Source: Nocardioides caeni (lineage in GTDB: Bacteria > Actinomycetota > Actinomycetes > Propionibacteriales > Nocardioidaceae). Taken from it: a stretch of DNA of 64,000 bases. Position 1 is the first letter of the stretch; each line of letters begins with the position of its first letter. Positions 28,539 to 38,071 of the stretch are shown in pieces. Location of the stretch: positions 55,327 through 119,326 of the forward strand of contig NZ_STGW01000001.1 in assembly GCF_004912195.1 (NCBI RefSeq), given 5' to 3'. The position numbers and the translations under genes were made by a program. The notes under the pieces were generated by a model. The model was not told the DNA's origin, did no database searches, and saw only the letters and a program-made list of their open reading frames with translations.

Positions 28539-28567
28539 ATGACACGGTTGTAATTATTGAAAGTCAA
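28539..28567 (-). promoter_or_regulatory. Putative promoter for pepN in an AT-rich island
   Basis: On the minus strand TTGACT and TGTCAT are separated by exactly 17 nt, ending about 66 nt before ATG 28472. The surrounding AT-rich TTGTAATTATTGAAAG stretch stands out in this GC-rich DNA and may also serve the divergent CHAP gene, for which I see no clear -10. Confidence 0.45.
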
Positions 28568-28632
28568 CGCGACACGCCGGTGATTGGTGAGATTTCGGGG
28601 GTTTTTGTTGCGTTCTGGGGCAGTTGTGACCG

Positions 28633-30294
28633 ATGGTGTCGGACATGCGCCAACCGGGACTCGTCGCGCGCTGGGGGACGTCGGTCCTCGCCAGCGCACT
28701 GTTCGCGACCATGCTGGTGTTCGCCGCCGGGATGGCACGGACACCGCTTCCGGTGACCCCATCGGCCACGAACACCTATCTCTGCAGTGGTTACTCGGGG
28801 TGCAGCTCGGACGGGTACTCCGATGCGGGCTACGGCGCCGTGAACGACCGGATGTACTGGCGGATGTACTCCGGCCACAACTGCACCAACTACGTCGCCT
28901 ACCGGATGATCAAGGCCGGCATGTCGACCAGCCGCCCCTGGTCCGGCGGCGGCAACGCCAGTGAGTGGGGCCTGCACATGAGCTCCATCACCGACCAGGT
29001 CCCCAACGTCGGGGCCGTCGCCTGGTGGGCGCGCTACGACAACGGCAGCGGCTCCGCCGGTCACGTCGCCTACGTCGAGAAGGTCATCTCCAGCACCGAG
29101 ATCATCGTGTCCCAGGACAGCTGGGGCGGCACCTTCTCGTGGCGACGCATCAGCAAGGACAGCGGACGCTGGCCGACCGGCTTCATCCACTTCGTCGACA
29201 AGACGATCGGCTTCAAGACCACGCCGACCGTCAAGGCCGAGCCCGTCGTCGGCACCGAGCTCACGGTGCCCGAGCCGAGTTGGACGGTGAAGCCCGGCGC
29301 CGTGACCTACCGCTGGTTCGTCAACGGCTCCTACACCGGTGTGAGCGGGCTGTCGTTCACCCCGCGGCCCTCCGACGTGGGCAAGCCCGTCTTCCTCCGG
29401 ATCCGGGCCGCGCGCAGCGGGTACACGACCGCCGTCCACGACGTCACCCCGCCGAAGAGCGTCGCGAGGGGCGTGATGTCCCTGACCGGCGACCCGGCTG
29501 TCGCGGGGGAGCTGCTCGTCGACAACACCCTCGTCGCCGACAGCGGCACCTGGACGCCGGAGCCGGCTGCCACGGCGTGGCGGTGGTACGCCGACGGCCA
29601 GCTCATCGAGCGTCCCAGCTACAAGACCCGACGCCTGGCGCTCACCCGCGACCTCGTCGGCAAGAAGCTCGGACTCCAGGTCGTCACCCGGACCGATGGC
29701 TACGAGATCACCCGCACGCCCATCAACCCGGTCGGGACCGTCCTCGCCGGCAAGATCGAGGTCGCCACGCCCTTCGCCGTCACCGGTCGACCGCGGGTCG
29801 GCGAGACGCTGAAGGTGACCGGCGGGGTCACGACCCCCTCGGACACCAAGGTGGCCTACACCTGGCTGCGCGACGGTGTCCCGATCGCCGGGGCCACCGG
29901 GACGTCGTACACGCTCACCGGGGAGGACGCCGGCGCCCGCGTCTCCGTGCGGACCGACCTGACCCGCACCAACTACGCCCCGTGGACCGGGGAGGTGGCC
30001 GCCCGCGCCCGCGTGCAGTCCACCTCCAGCCTGCGCACGTCCGTCCGTGTCGTCGGGGCCCGCGGCCGCGCCGTCGCCGTCGCCGTCCGGGTGCTCGCGC
30101 CGGAGGTCGACCCCGTGACCGGCCGCGTCCTGGTGCGTATCGGTGGCCAGACCCGGACCGTCACCCTGGTCGACGGCCTCGCCCGTGTCAGCGTCCCGTT
30201 CTCGACCCCCGGTCGGCGCAACGTCCTGATCCGCTACCTCGGATCCGACGCGGTCACCGAGGCGCGGGCCACGGACCGGGTCGTCATCCGCTGA
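28633..30294 (+). CDS. Secreted CHAP-domain amidase/peptidase with Ig-like repeats
   Basis: A 553-aa exported protein. After a signal peptide (to about residue 34) comes a CHAP domain (about 60-205) with catalytic Cys84 in GHNCTNYVAY and His144 in AGHVAYVE; these enzymes cut peptidoglycan cross-links or stem peptides. Three related modules of about 90 aa follow (VKAEPVVGTELTV.., LTGDPAVAGELLV.., VTGRPRVGETLKV..), each with a Y/W-x-W-x-G core, then a beta-rich C-terminal domain. Likely cell-wall remodelling outside the cell. An ATG at 28645 is an alternative start. Confidence 0.85.
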   Translation: MVSDMRQPGLVARWGTSVLASALFATMLVFAAGMARTPLPVTPSATNTYLCSGYSGCSSDGYSDAGYGAVNDRMYWRMYSGHNCTNYVAYRMIKAGMSTSRPWSGGGNASEWGLHMSSITDQVPNVGAVAWWARYDNGSGSAGHVAYVEKVISSTEIIVSQDSWGGTFSWRRISKDSGRWPTGFIHFVDKTIGFKTTPTVKAEPVVGTELTVPEPSWTVKPGAVTYRWFVNGSYTGVSGLSFTPRPSDVGKPVFLRIRAARSGYTTAVHDVTPPKSVARGVMSLTGDPAVAGELLVDNTLVADSGTWTPEPAATAWRWYADGQLIERPSYKTRRLALTRDLVGKKLGLQVVTRTDGYEITRTPINPVGTVLAGKIEVATPFAVTGRPRVGETLKVTGGVTTPSDTKVAYTWLRDGVPIAGATGTSYTLTGEDAGARVSVRTDLTRTNYAPWTGEVAARARVQSTSSLRTSVRVVGARGRAVAVAVRVLAPEVDPVTGRVLVRIGGQTRTVTLVDGLARVSVPFSTPGRRNVLIRYLGSDAVTEARATDRVVIR

Positions 30295-30340
30295 GCGTGC
30301 AACCGGGAATGGCTCACCTGCCGACGTGGTTGCGCCAGTC

Positions 30341-30961
30341 ATGACCAACCGCGCCGACCTCTGGTTCGACCCGCTGTGCCCCTTCGCCTGGATCACCTCG
30401 CGCTGGATCATCGAGGTCGAGGACGTCCGTGACATCGAGGTGCACTGGCACGTGATGTCGCTGGCCCACCTCAACAAGGACCGCGACATCCCGGAGGAGT
30501 ACCGCACCATGCTCGCGCCCGCCTGGGGGCCGGTGCGCGTGCTCATCGCCGCCCAGGAGCGGCACGGGGACGGCGTCCTCCGTGCGATGTACGACGCCTT
30601 CGGGCAGCGCATCCACCTCGACGGCCGCCGCCTCGACCACGAGCCGGACGGCGGTCTCGCGCTGATCGCGGAGGTCCTCGCCGAGACCGGACTCGAGGCC
30701 GATCTGATCGACGCGGCCACCGACCCGTCGTACGACGACAAGGTCGCGCGCTCCCACCACGAGGGCATGGACGCCGTCGGGGACGAGGTCGGCACGCCCA
30801 CGATCCACGTCAACGGCACGGCCTTCTTCGGTCCCGTGCTCTCGAAGATCCCGCGCGGCGAGGAGGCCGGCCGGCTCTGGGACGGCACCGTCGCCGTCGC
30901 GTCGTTCCCGTACTTCTACGAGCTGAAGCGCTCCCGGACCGGGGATCTGGACTTCAGCTGA
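30341..30961 (+). CDS. DsbA-family oxidoreductase (mycothiol-dependent nitroreductase type)
   Basis: A 206-aa cytoplasmic thioredoxin-fold protein with CPFAW (13-17) after the first strand DLWFDPLC, a helical insertion, and [10 protein letters not shown] near the C-terminus with the cis-Pro. It matches the actinobacterial group that includes Mycobacterium Rv2466c, a mycothiol-linked reductase active under oxidative stress. No signal peptide is present. ATG 30341 places the CPxx motif at the usual N-terminal distance. It lies 44 bp before metG, which seems to have its own promoter. Confidence 0.82.
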   Translation: MTNRADLWFDPLCPFAWITSRWIIEVEDVRDIEVHWHVMSLAHLNKDRDIPEEYRTMLAPAWGPVRVLIAAQERHGDGVLRAMYDAFGQRIHLDGRRLDHEPDGGLALIAEVLAETGLEADLIDAATDPSYDDKVARSHHEGMDAVGDEVGTPTIHVNGTAFFGPVLSKIPRGEEAGRLWDGTVAVASFPYFYELKRSRTGDLDFS

Positions 30962-31005
30962 CTGCGGGTCGGCGGCAGAGCGGACCGGTCAATAGGATTC
31001 CCCTC

Positions 31006-32796
31006 ATGACGCATGTCCTCTCCGCCGTCGCCTGGCCCTACGCCAACGGCCCCCGCCACATCGGCCACGTCGCCGGGTTCGGCGTGCCCTCCGACGTGTT
31101 CAGCCGCTATCAGCGGATGGCGGGCAACGACGTGCTCATGGTGTCCGGCTCCGACGAGCACGGCACGCCCATCCTGATCGCCGCCGACGAGGCCGGGATG
31201 ACGCCCCAGGAGCTCGCGGACAAGAACCACCGGCTGATCGTCGAGGACCTGGTCGGTCTCGGCATCACCTACGACCTCTACACGCGGACCACGACGCGCA
31301 ACCACCACGCCGTCGTGCAGGAGCTCTTCCTCGGCGTCCACGACAACGGCTACTTCGTCGAGCAGACGACCTACGGCGCCATCTCCCCGTCGACCGGGCG
31401 CACCCTGCCCGACCGCTACATCGAGGGCACCTGCCCGATCTGCAAGTACGACGGTGCCCGTGGCGACCAGTGCGACAATTGCGGCAACCAGCTCGACCCC
31501 CACGACCTCATCGACCCGCGGTCGAAGATCAACGGCGAGACGCCGAAGTTCATCGAGACCCAGCACTTCTTCCTCGACCTGCCCGCGCTGGCCGGCGCGC
31601 TGACCGAGTGGCTCGACGAGCGCGAGGCGTCGGGGACGTGGCGCCCCAACGTCATCCGCTTCTCCAAGAACATCCTCGACGAGATCCGTCCGCGCGCGAT
31701 GACGCGCGACATCGACTGGGGCATCGCCGTCCCGCTCGAGGGATGGCGCGACAACCCCACCAAGAAGCTCTACGTCTGGTTCGACGCGGTGATCGGCTAC
31801 CTGTCGGCGTCGATCGAGTGGGCCCGCCGCAGCGGCAACCCCGATGCCTGGCGCGACTGGTGGAACGATCCCGAGGCGCTGTCCTACTACTTCATGGGCA
31901 AGGACAACATCACCTTCCACTCCCAGATCTGGCCCGCCGAGCTGCTGGCCTACGCGGGCCGCGGCGACAAGGGCGGCGAGCCCCGCGAGTACGGCGTGCT
32001 CAACCTGCCCACCGAGGTGGTCTCGAGCGAGTTCCTGACGATGGAGGGCAAGAAGTTCTCCTCCTCCAAGAAGGTCGTCATCTACGTCCACGACCTGCTG
32101 GCGCGCTACCAGCCCGATGCCTTCCGCTACTTCGTCGCCGCGGCCGGACCGGAAAGCCAGGACTCCGACTTCACGTGGGCGGAGTTCGTCCGTCGTACCA
32201 ACGACGAGCTGGTGGCGGGCTGGGGCAACCTGGTCAACCGCACGGCCACCCTGATCGCCAAGAACTTCGGTGAGATCCCGGCGGCCGGTCCGCTGGCCCC
32301 GGAGGACGAGGCCGTGCTCGCGGCCACGGACGCCGCGTTCGGCGTGGTCGGTGACCTGATCGGCCGGCACCGGCAGAAGCAGGCGATCGGCGAGGCGATG
32401 CGCGCGGTGGCCGAGGTCAACAAGTACGTCACCGACTCCGAGCCGTGGAAGATCAAGGAGGATCCCGAGCGCCTCGGCACCGTCCTGCACGTCATGGCGC
32501 AGTGCGTCGCCGACCTCAACCTGCTGCTCAGCCCGTTCCTGCCGTTCTCCGCCAACGCGGTCGACGTGGCGCTGGGGGGCGAGGGCGCGGTCGCGCCGAT
32601 GCCGCACGTGGAGGAGGCCGCCGACCTCGACGACGCCACGCGCGGCTACCCGATCATCACCGGCGACTACGCCGGCTTCCCCGAGTGGCGGCGCCACCCG
32701 ATCGAGGTCGGGCGCGCGGTCGCGAAGCCCACCCCGGTGTTCGTGAAGCTGGACCCCTCGGTGATCGAGGAGGAGCTCGCGCGGCTCGACGGCTGA
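31006..32796 (+). CDS. metG: Methionyl-tRNA synthetase
   Basis: Charges tRNA-Met. The 596-aa class I synthetase has the HIGH signature (PRHIGH, 16-21), a zinc-knuckle [18 protein letters not shown], the [11 protein letters not shown] segment and the KMSKS counterpart KFSSSKK. There is no C-terminal tRNA-binding EMAP domain, as in other actinobacterial enzymes. TAGGAT lies 7 nt before ATG 31006 (leaderless). Confidence 0.97.
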   Translation: MTHVLSAVAWPYANGPRHIGHVAGFGVPSDVFSRYQRMAGNDVLMVSGSDEHGTPILIAADEAGMTPQELADKNHRLIVEDLVGLGITYDLYTRTTTRNHHAVVQELFLGVHDNGYFVEQTTYGAISPSTGRTLPDRYIEGTCPICKYDGARGDQCDNCGNQLDPHDLIDPRSKINGETPKFIETQHFFLDLPALAGALTEWLDEREASGTWRPNVIRFSKNILDEIRPRAMTRDIDWGIAVPLEGWRDNPTKKLYVWFDAVIGYLSASIEWARRSGNPDAWRDWWNDPEALSYYFMGKDNITFHSQIWPAELLAYAGRGDKGGEPREYGVLNLPTEVVSSEFLTMEGKKFSSSKKVVIYVHDLLARYQPDAFRYFVAAAGPESQDSDFTWAEFVRRTNDELVAGWGNLVNRTATLIAKNFGEIPAAGPLAPEDEAVLAATDAAFGVVGDLIGRHRQKQAIGEAMRAVAEVNKYVTDSEPWKIKEDPERLGTVLHVMAQCVADLNLLLSPFLPFSANAVDVALGGEGAVAPMPHVEEAADLDDATRGYPIITGDYAGFPEWRRHPIEVGRAVAKPTPVFVKLDPSVIEEELARLDG

Positions 32797-32820
32797 GCCG
32801 GCGTCCTCGGAGTCACTGCC

Positions 32821-33708
32821 ATGGCCCTCTATCCCCACGCTCGTCGCGCCATCGAGGACGCCGCCGGTGCGCGGCCGGTCACCGATCCGTCGTACGACAT
32901 CGCCGCGGCGCGGCTCGAGGCACGTGCCGAGGCCTCCCGCCAGGAGCGGCTGCCCATGGCGGAGGTTCGCGACGTCGACGCCGGGGGAGTGCCGGCCCGG
33001 CTCTACCTCCCCGAGGGGTACGACGCCGTGGTGCTGCACGCCCATGGCGGCGGCTTCGTCTTCAACGACGTCGAGGTGCATGACGGCGCCGTCCGGCGCT
33101 TCGCCACGATCGCGCGGATGGCGGTGCTGAGCGTCGACTACCGCCGGCCACCCGAGCACCGCTTCCCGGCCGCGCCCGACGACGTCACGGCCGCGGCCGA
33201 CTGGCTGGCGACGCAGCCGGAGCTGGCGGACCTGCCGACCTTCGCGCACGGCGACAGTGCGGGCGCCAACCTCGCCCTGGTGAGCGCGTTGCGGCGCCCT
33301 GGCCGCTTCGACGGGGTGGCGCTGGTCTACCCCTTCCTCGACCCGAGTGCCTCCTTCGACTCCTACCGCACGGCGGCGGACGGCTTCGACCCCGCCGAGG
33401 CGGCGTGGTACTGGCAGCAGTACGTCGCCGGCCCGGCCGACCTCGAGGACCCCGACCTGGCGCCGCTGCTGTCGGACCGGCTCGGGACGCTGCCGCCGGC
33501 CTTCGTGGCGACGGCCGAGCACGACCCGCTGAGGGACGAGGGCGAGCACCTCGCCCTCCTGCTCGCCGAGGCCGGCGTGGAAGTGGTGGCGACCCGCCAC
33601 CTCGGTCAGGTCCACGGCTTCTGGCGGCACACCGCGGCCTTCCCGGCCGCCGAGCCGCTGATGTGGCAGGTGGCGGGCTGGATGCGGATGCTGGTCGGGC
33701 GGCGCTGA
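32821..33708 (+). CDS. Alpha/beta hydrolase, HSL-type esterase
   Basis: A 295-aa esterase/lipase of the hormone-sensitive lipase group. The oxyanion motif is HGGGF (75-79), the nucleophile elbow GDSAG (144-148, Ser146), and the acid and base lie in AEHDPLRDEGE and QVHGFWRH. It lacks a signal peptide, so it is cytoplasmic. It begins 24 bp after metG and may be cotranscribed; the natural ester is unknown. Confidence 0.88.
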   Translation: MALYPHARRAIEDAAGARPVTDPSYDIAAARLEARAEASRQERLPMAEVRDVDAGGVPARLYLPEGYDAVVLHAHGGGFVFNDVEVHDGAVRRFATIARMAVLSVDYRRPPEHRFPAAPDDVTAAADWLATQPELADLPTFAHGDSAGANLALVSALRRPGRFDGVALVYPFLDPSASFDSYRTAADGFDPAEAAWYWQQYVAGPADLEDPDLAPLLSDRLGTLPPAFVATAEHDPLRDEGEHLALLLAEAGVEVVATRHLGQVHGFWRHTAAFPAAEPLMWQVAGWMRMLVGRR

Positions 33709-33747
33709 CCCCACCGACCCCAGGGCGACCTTGATGCGATAGCGTCG

Positions 33748-33770
33748 TTGTTGCAAATAGGTCGCAACAA
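33748..33770. promoter_or_regulatory. Nur-like operator before the FecBCD-type ABC transporter
   Basis: Inverted repeat TTGTTGC, 9-nt spacer, GCAACAA (perfect 7-bp arms). The core TTGCAA-N5-TCGCAA has one mismatch to the Streptomyces Nur (nickel Fur-family) box TTGCAA-N5-TTGCAA. It ends 15 bp before the permease start, where a repressor would block transcription. The metal is inferred from the motif only. Confidence 0.5.
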
Positions 33771-33785
33771 GGTCGAGGGGGTGTC

Positions 33786-34868
33786 GTGGCCACCACGACC
33801 GCCGAGGCCCCCGTCCATGACGACCATCTCGCCGCGGCGCGTCGGGCACGCTGCTGGACGGCCGGCCTGGTCGCAGCCCTCGGCCTCTCGCTCGTGGCGG
33901 GCATCGCGCTGGGGGCCGTGCACGTGCCGTTCGCCGCTGTCCTCGAGGTGCTGGGACACCACCTCTTCCTGGTCCCTGACGAGCGGACCTGGTCGCGTCC
34001 GCGCGAATCGATCGTGTGGGACGTCCGGTTGCCGCGGGTGCTGCTCGCCTCCCTGGTCGGCGCCGGCCTGGCGGTCTGCGGCATGGCGTTGCAGGCGATG
34101 GTGCGCAACCTGCTCGCCGACCCCTACCTGCTCGGAGTCAACTCCGGCGCCTCGACCGGTGCCGCGGCGGCCATCCTCTTCGGCGTGACCCTCGGCCTCG
34201 GGGAGCACGCGCTCTCCGCGAGCGCGTTCGTGGGAGCCCTCGCGGCCTCCGTCCTGGTCTATGCGGTCGCCCGCTCCGGCGGCCGCGTCACCTCCACGCG
34301 GCTGCTGCTCGCCGGCGTCGCCGTCGGCTATGCCCTCCAGGCCGTGACCAGCTTCCTGATCTTCGCCTCCGACTCCGCGGAGGGTGCCCGCTCGGTGATG
34401 TTCTGGCTGCTCGGCTCCCTCGCGCTCGCCGGTTGGGGACAACCGCTGGCGCTCGCGGCCGTCGTGGTGCTGCTGACGGTGGCGGTGCTGACGATCTTCG
34501 GGCGTCAGCTCGACGCGCTCGGAGTCGGCGACGAGACCGCCCTCGCGCTCGGCGTCTCCCCGGAGCGCCTCCGCACGCTGCTGCTGGTCCTGGTCTCGCT
34601 CTGCATCGCCGTCGTGGTCTCCGCCGCCGGCAGCATCGGGTTCGTCGGACTGGTCGTGCCCCACCTCGCCCGGCGCGCGGTCGGGGCGGCCCACGCGCGC
34701 GCCGTACCCGTCGCGGCCCTGATCGGCGCCGTGCTGCTCGTCTGGGCCGACGTCATCGCCCGGGTGCTGCTCGCGCCGCAGGAGATCCCGATCGGGATCA
34801 TCACCGCCGTCGTCGGCGCGCCCTTCCTCCTCATCCTCGTCCGCCGACTCCAGGCCACCGCCGCCTGA
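33786..34868 (+). CDS. FecCD/BtuC-type ABC transporter permease
   Basis: A 360-aa integral membrane protein with about ten helices, typical of permeases for siderophores, cobalamin, heme or metals. Family landmarks are RLPRVLLASLVGAGLAVCG, NLLADPYLLGVNSGAS, the cytoplasmic coupling segment ALALGVSPERLR and VGLVVPHLARRAVG. It starts at GTG 33786, just after the Nur-like operator. First gene of a permease, binding protein, ATPase operon. Confidence 0.9.
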   Translation: MATTTAEAPVHDDHLAAARRARCWTAGLVAALGLSLVAGIALGAVHVPFAAVLEVLGHHLFLVPDERTWSRPRESIVWDVRLPRVLLASLVGAGLAVCGMALQAMVRNLLADPYLLGVNSGASTGAAAAILFGVTLGLGEHALSASAFVGALAASVLVYAVARSGGRVTSTRLLLAGVAVGYALQAVTSFLIFASDSAEGARSVMFWLLGSLALAGWGQPLALAAVVVLLTVAVLTIFGRQLDALGVGDETALALGVSPERLRTLLLVLVSLCIAVVVSAAGSIGFVGLVVPHLARRAVGAAHARAVPVAALIGAVLLVWADVIARVLLAPQEIPIGIITAVVGAPFLLILVRRLQATAA

Positions 34869-34898
34869 CCGGCACCGCATGCCAGCCCAAGGAGCACC

Positions 34899-35891
34899 GT
34901 GAACCGCATCCGCACCCTCGCCCTGGTGGCCAGCGCCGTCGCCGTCCTGACCTCGTGCGGACTGGTGGCCGAGGGGGACGCGACTTCGGGTGGAAGCCCT
35001 GCGGCCGGCTATCCCGTCACCATCGACAACTGCGGCGCCGAGGTGACCTTCGACGCCGCGCCCGAGCAGGTCGTGCTGCTCAAGAGCTCGGCCGTGCCCT
35101 TCCTGGCCGCGCTCGACGTGCTCGACACGGTGACCGCGCGCGCGGGCGAGTACCCACGTGACTACTACGGCGACGCGACGTGGGCAGCGCTGGAGCAGAT
35201 CCCGGCGCTGACCGGCAAGACCGACACGTCCGGCCACCTGCTGATCTCCAAGGAGGTCGTGATCGGCGAGGAGCCCGACCTCGTGCTCGGCGAGGTCGAC
35301 AACCTCAGCCGCGACACCCTCGACGACGTCGGCATCCCGCTCATCGAGGAGCCGGCGATGTGCGCCGAGGGCCTCGAAGGCCCCGGCTTCGACGATGTCC
35401 ACGCCCAGATGACGACGTACGGTGAGGTCTTCGGGCGTACCGAGGAGGCAGTCGCCGCCAACGCCGCACTCGAGGAGCGGCTCACCGAGCTCGGCTCGCG
35501 GGTCTCCCCGGGCGAGGAGCGCACCGCCGCGGTGCTCTACCCGACCGTCGGGGGCGGCGTCACCTACGCCTACGGGACCCGCAGCATGGCCCACCCGATC
35601 CTCGAGGCGGCCGGCTTCGAGAACGTCTTCGCCGACACCGACGAGCGCGTCTTCGAGGTCACCCGCGAGGATCTGATCGGCCGCGACCCCGACGTCCTCG
35701 TCCTCCTCCACAGCGGCGGGGACCCCGCCGACGTCGAGGAGGCCGTCACCTCACTCCCCGGTGTTGAGAGCATCACCGCGGTCGCGGACGGCAACCTGCT
35801 GCCGCTGCTGTTCAACTACGTCGAGCCGCCGACGCCTCTCGCGCTGGACGGGCTCGAGCAGATCCTGGAGCGCTTCGGGAGCGGCGGATGA
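34899..35891 (+). CDS. FecB/BtuF-type substrate-binding lipoprotein
   Basis: The 330-aa binding component of the ABC importer. A lipoprotein signal ends in lipobox LTSC (C20). The mature part has the two-lobe cluster A-2 pattern: TIDNCGAEVTFDAAPEQVV, then EPDLVLGE, and the second lobe AAVLYPTVGGGVTYAYGTRSM to DPDVLVLLHSGG. An AAGGAG site precedes GTG 34899. The ligand is not determinable; with the upstream operator a nickel or cobalt chelate is a reasonable guess, iron-siderophore or corrinoid the alternatives. Confidence 0.88.
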   Translation: MNRIRTLALVASAVAVLTSCGLVAEGDATSGGSPAAGYPVTIDNCGAEVTFDAAPEQVVLLKSSAVPFLAALDVLDTVTARAGEYPRDYYGDATWAALEQIPALTGKTDTSGHLLISKEVVIGEEPDLVLGEVDNLSRDTLDDVGIPLIEEPAMCAEGLEGPGFDDVHAQMTTYGEVFGRTEEAVAANAALEERLTELGSRVSPGEERTAAVLYPTVGGGVTYAYGTRSMAHPILEAAGFENVFADTDERVFEVTREDLIGRDPDVLVLLHSGGDPADVEEAVTSLPGVESITAVADGNLLPLLFNYVEPPTPLALDGLEQILERFGSGG

Positions 35892-36661
35892 TCGTCGCGG
35901 AGGGCCTGCACTTCTCCTACGGCAGCTCTCCCGTCCTGCAGGGGGTGAGCCTGGTCGCGCGGCCCGGGCGGGTGCTCGGTCTCCTCGGGCCCAACGGGAG
36001 CGGGAAGACCACCGCCCTCCGGATGCTCCACGGCTCGCTGGCACCCTCCTCCGGGAGGGTCAGCCTCGCCGGCCGGCCGCTGGCCGCGCTGGGACCACGC
36101 GAGGTCTCGCGGCAGCTGGCGGTCGTGGTCCAGGAAAGCGACTCCGACTCGCTGCTGACCGTGCGGGAGATGGTGATGCTCGGTCGCATTCCGCGGCTGC
36201 GCTCCTTCCAGCGCACGGGCGCGGCCGACCACCACGCCGTCGACGCGTCGCTGGCCCGGGTCGGTGCCCGCCACCTGGCCGGCCGACGCTACGTGGAGCT
36301 GTCGGGCGGTGAGCGGCAGCGGGTGCTGGTCGCTCGGGCGCTGGCCCAGGAGGCGGACTACCTGCTGCTGGACGAGCCCACCAACCACCTCGACATCCGC
36401 TACCAGCACGAGGTGCTGCAGCTGGTCCGCGACGTGTCCGACAGCGCCGTCGTCGTCCTCCACGACCTCAACCTCGCGGCGCGCTACTGCGACGACCTCG
36501 TCCTGCTCTCGGAGGGCCGAGTGGTCGCGTCCGGGTCTCCGGAGGAGGTCCTCGCGCCGGAGCTCATCGAGTCCGTCTACGGGATCGGTGCCACCCGCAC
36601 GTTCGTCGACGACGGCGTCCAGCTGCTCTTCCACCCGCTGCACCAGGAGAGCACCGCATGA
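35888..36661 (+). CDS. FecE/BtuD-type ABC transporter ATPase
   Basis: A 257-aa ATP-binding subunit with Walker A GPNGSGKTT, signature LSGGERQR, Walker B YLLLDEPTNHLD and H-loop VVVLHDLNLA. It overlaps the binding-protein gene by ATGA and completes the importer. After its stop, a 15-codon frame from 36658 and TAGAAT at 36703-36708 lead to folC. Confidence 0.93.
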   Translation: MIVAEGLHFSYGSSPVLQGVSLVARPGRVLGLLGPNGSGKTTALRMLHGSLAPSSGRVSLAGRPLAALGPREVSRQLAVVVQESDSDSLLTVREMVMLGRIPRLRSFQRTGAADHHAVDASLARVGARHLAGRRYVELSGGERQRVLVARALAQEADYLLLDEPTNHLDIRYQHEVLQLVRDVSDSAVVVLHDLNLAARYCDDLVLLSEGRVVASGSPEEVLAPELIESVYGIGATRTFVDDGVQLLFHPLHQESTA

Positions 36662-36718
36662 GTGTCACCAGTGGGGACTGCGTGCCAGCGGCCGCGAGGA
36701 CCTAGAATCCGGCGCGTC

Positions 36719-38071
36719 ATGAACCAGCCCGACGCGCGTGCCGCCGAGACCTTCGCCGAAGCCGAGGATGCCCTCCTCTCGCGCTGGCCCGAGACCCGTC
36801 TGGAGCCGTCGCTCGACCGGATCCAGGCCTTCACGGAGCTCCTGGGCGATCCACAGCGGTCCTTCCGGTCGATCCACCTGACCGGCACCAACGGCAAGAC
36901 GTCGACGTCGCGGATGATCGATGCGCTGCTACGGGCCCTGGACCTGCGCACGGGGCGGTTCACCAGTCCACACGTCGAGAAGATGGGCGAGCGGATCAGC
37001 GTCGACGGCGAGCCGCTCGACGACGAGGCGTTCGTCCGTGCGTTCAACGACATCGCGCCCTACACCCACCTCGTCGACGCTGCCGAGGCCCACCCGCTCA
37101 GCTTCTTCGAGACCGTCGTCGGCATGGCCTACGCCGCTTTCGCGGACGCGCCCGTCGACGTCGCCGTCGTCGAGGTCGGCATGGGCGGCTCCTGGGACGC
37201 CACCAACGTCATCGACGCCGACGTCGCCGTCGTCACGCCGATCGCCGTGGACCACGCCCGCTACCTCGGGGACACCGTCGTCGAGATCGCCCGGGAGAAG
37301 GCGGGGATCATCAAGCCCGGCGCGACCGCCATCCTCTCCCAGCAGCCTGTCGACGTCGCAACGGTGCTCCTCGAGCGGGCCGCCGAGGTCGGTGCCGCCG
37401 TCGCCCGCGAGGGGCTGGAGTTCGGCGTGGTGACGCGATCGCCCGCGGTCGGCGGCCAGTCGCTGACCCTGCAGGGCCTCCGCGGGCGGTACGACGACCT
37501 GTTCCTGCCGCTCTACGGTGCCCACCAGGCGCAGAACGCGGCGGCGGCTCTGGCGGCCGTCGAGGCCTTCGTCGGCGGCGAGGAGCCCCTCGGCGACGAC
37601 CTGGTCCGCAGCGCCTTCGCCGAGGTCACCTCGCCCGGCCGGCTCGAGGTGGTGCGACGCAGCCCGACGATCGTGCTCGACGCCGCGCACAACCCCCATG
37701 GGGCGGAAGCGACTGCGGCGGCGCTCGAGGACTCGTTCCGCTTCGACCCGCTGATCGGGGTCATCGGCGTCATGGTCGACAAGGACGCCGAGGGACTGCT
37801 CGCGGCCTTCGAGCCCCACCTGGCCCATGTCGTCGTCACGCAGAACGCCACCGACCGCGCGATGCCGGCCGAGCAGCTCGCCATGACGGCGCGAGAGGTC
37901 TTCGGGGACGACCGGGTGAGCGTCGTACCCTCCCTCGCGGAGGCGATCGAGGCGGCCGCGACACTCGCCGAGGAGGGCGGCAACGACGCGCTGAGCTCCG
38001 GTGCGGTGCTGGTCACCGGTTCGGTGGTCACCGTCGGCGAGGCCCGCGTGCTGCTGGGGGGCCGCAAGTGA
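36719..38071 (+). CDS. folC: Folylpolyglutamate synthase / dihydrofolate synthase
   Basis: Adds glutamate to dihydropteroate and to folates in the cytoplasm. The 450-aa Mur-ligase-like enzyme has the ATP loop LTGTNGKTSTS, the segment GRFTSPHVEKMGERI, VVEVGMGGSWDATN, IAVDHARYLGDT, and the C-terminal VLDAAHNPHGAEA. ATG 36719 lies 10 nt after TAGAAT, so a very short leader is likely. DUF4233 overlaps its stop by 4 bp. Confidence 0.95.
   Translation: MNQPDARAAETFAEAEDALLSRWPETRLEPSLDRIQAFTELLGDPQRSFRSIHLTGTNGKTSTSRMIDALLRALDLRTGRFTSPHVEKMGERISVDGEPLDDEAFVRAFNDIAPYTHLVDAAEAHPLSFFETVVGMAYAAFADAPVDVAVVEVGMGGSWDATNVIDADVAVVTPIAVDHARYLGDTVVEIAREKAGIIKPGATAILSQQPVDVATVLLERAAEVGAAVAREGLEFGVVTRSPAVGGQSLTLQGLRGRYDDLFLPLYGAHQAQNAAAALAAVEAFVGGEEPLGDDLVRSAFAEVTSPGRLEVVRRSPTIVLDAAHNPHGAEATAAALEDSFRFDPLIGVIGVMVDKDAEGLLAAFEPHLAHVVVTQNATDRAMPAEQLAMTAREVFGDDRVSVVPSLAEAIEAAATLAEEGGNDALSSGAVLVTGSVVTVGEARVLLGGRK

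Noticed and set aside
30916..33849. Open frame of nearly 980 codons antisense to metG and the esterase gene
   Set aside because: The sense strand encodes two clear enzymes; the antisense product is Val/Arg/Gly-rich with no domain.
36658..36705. 15-codon frame overlapping the ABC ATPase stop
   Set aside because: Too short and without a conserved pattern; it overlaps the folC promoter and is probably chance.
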